A stretch of DNA of 7,738 nucleotides from Actinomycetes bacterium (GTDB lineage: Bacteria; Actinomycetota; Acidimicrobiia; Acidimicrobiales; Palsa-688): NCBI GenBank assembly GCA_021808665.1, contig JAKBBA010000148.1:1-7738 (forward strand), read 5' to 3'. Positions within the stretch are counted from its first letter, which is position 1. Each line of letters begins with the position of its first letter. Under the pieces are notes generated by a model. It was not told where the DNA came from. It worked only from the letters and a program-made list of their open reading frames with translations, and ran no database searches. Positions 7,016-7,738 of this stretch are shown one piece after another. The translations under genes and the position numbers were made by a program.

Positions 7016-7686
7016 GAAAGGGGGCACGCGCTGGTCGTGGGCGGGTTAGCGGTCGTGGAGTTGACGGCGGTGAACGTCACAGTCGCAACCGATGACACAG
7101 CCGGGACTGTCGCAGTGGATCCCGACTCGAGCGAGATGAGCACCTGTTGTCGGATCAACGACCCTGACGTAGCGTTAGGGATGCTGAACACCGGCTGGCT
7201 CGGTGCGTTAGACAGCCCGGACCCGATAATCGACCAGGCTGTGGCGGTCGAGACGCTGCTACCGGCATCCCACGTTCGCTGCTCCAACTGCCCTTTGGTG
7301 GTGTCGTAGAGGAGTTCGCTGCACTGAGGGTGGCCGAGTGTCGCGACCGTCCAAGCGGAATAGAATGTGAGCGCGTAGTCGCCGCTCGGCACGGACGCAG
7401 CGTCCGTCGGGGCCGTCGAGCATGGGTCACCGGCTGGCGCGGTCCACCCGTAGGGGCAGTCGATGCTGGCGGCGTAGCGGATCTCCTTGTCGAGTGCGAT
7501 GAACGCCAAGCCGACCTGCGAAGAGGTCTTGTCGAGCGAGGCGGCCTGGTTCTGCTGGGTCATCACGTTGATGATCGAGACGAGCACCATCACTGCGACG
7601 AGTGACATGATTACCATCGTGACCAGCAACTCGATGAGGGTGAAGCCCTCGTCGCCTTTCGCTTCGAGTTGTCCGCGCTCGCTCAC
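7012..7686 (-). CDS. Type IV prepilin-like protein, PilW/GspJ type
   Basis: A 224-residue class III prepilin. The short leader (1-14) ends in the prepilin peptidase site DEG|FTLIELL, with cleavage after G14, N-methylation expected at F15 and the conserved Glu at mature position 5 (E19). The hydrophobic helix runs to about residue 40 and would serve as both membrane anchor and pilus-core helix. The following segment with ALDKEIRYA (64-72) resembles the PilW, GspJ and ComGF group of minor pilins. The exported head (about 150 residues) has four cysteines (C77, C89, C122, C221) and is rich in Ser, Thr and Ala. The frame is open to GTG 7695, but GTG 7686 forms a 4-nt GTGA overlap with the stop of the preceding gene and gives a normal short leader, so I chose it. 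It overlaps the lectin-bearing pilin downstream by 4 nt. The minor-pilin role is inferred from the N-terminus and context; the PilW assignment is moderate. Confidence 0.88.
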   Translation of the reverse strand: MSERGQLEAKGDEGFTLIELLVTMVIMSLVAVMVLVSIINVMTQQNQAASLDKTSSQVGLAFIALDKEIRYAASIDCPYGWTAPAGDPCSTAPTDAASVPSGDYALTFYSAWTVATLGHPQCSELLYDTTKGQLEQRTWDAGSSVSTATAWSIIGSGLSNAPSQPVFSIPNATSGSLIRQQVLISLESGSTATVPAVSSVATVTFTAVNSTTANPPTTSACPLS

Positions 7687-7738
7687 AGCGGCCACGCCTT
7701 GCTCGCCCCGTCGGCGGTCACCGTCGACGACCAGGTCG
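7683..7738 (-). CDS. 3' end of an upstream gene, possibly another pilin
   Basis: Only the last 17 codons lie in the window, ending in ...ADGASKAWPL and a TGA that overlaps the GTG start of the next pilin gene (GTGA). The same tight coupling links the two downstream pilin genes, so this is probably a member of the same minor-pilin operon, perhaps a PilV- or FimU-like prepilin. The fragment is too short to identify by sequence; its reality rests on the overlap pattern and an open frame to the window edge. Confidence 0.55.
   Translation of the reverse strand, partial: TWSSTVTADGASKAWPL

Noticed and set aside
6494..7309. Open frame of 271 codons on the + strand opposite the pilin genes
   Set aside because: It spans two well-supported - strand genes and their overlap, has Arg/Ala/Val-rich sequence and no recognisable domain or ribosome site.

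Overview
The window is a GC-rich bacterial chromosome segment, most likely from an actinomycete. The best clue is gene order: a DUF151 'bifunctional nuclease' protein, a MerR-family regulator and glycine-cleavage genes lie side by side. This matches the order I recall around Rv1829, Rv1830 and gcvB in Mycobacterium tuberculosis. Two features are unlike Mycobacterium: the glycine decarboxylase is split into two subunits, and type IV pilin genes are adjacent. I infer a deep-branching actinomycete, perhaps Acidimicrobiia, but sequence alone does not settle the class.

Left part (24-5192, + strand): five genes in a row. First come the DUF151 protein and the MerR regulator. Then follow gcvT (T-protein), gcvPA and gcvPB (the two P-protein subunits). 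The P-protein decarboxylates glycine and passes the aminomethyl group to lipoyl-H protein. The T-protein then releases ammonia and makes 5,10-methylene-THF. No gcvH (H protein) is present here; in the comparable mycobacterial locus it lies upstream, outside what this window would show. gcvPA and gcvPB overlap by 4 nt. TAnnnT boxes exactly 7 nt before the start codons of the DUF151 gene and gcvT suggest leaderless transcripts.

Right part (5180-7738, - strand, read from right to left): the end of a type IV pilus minor-pilin operon. It holds the last 17 codons of an unidentified gene, then a classical class III prepilin of PilW/GspJ type, then a large 611-residue protein. The large protein starts with a PilX-like basic leader and hydrophobic helix. 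It continues into a secreted, cysteine-paired region with six ricin-B-type repeats (five with a clear QxW), laid out as two beta-trefoils. Each gene overlaps the next by 4 nt, so the genes are probably translationally coupled.

The lectin-bearing pilin is the most notable item: it looks like a minor pilin carrying a double beta-trefoil carbohydrate-binding module, at the place in the operon where proteobacterial sets carry PilX and the PilY1 adhesin. The two halves of the window converge and their last genes overlap by 13 bp, leaving no intergenic space for a terminator. No stretch over 300 bases lacks a gene. I saw no RNA genes, mobile elements or CRISPR arrays.
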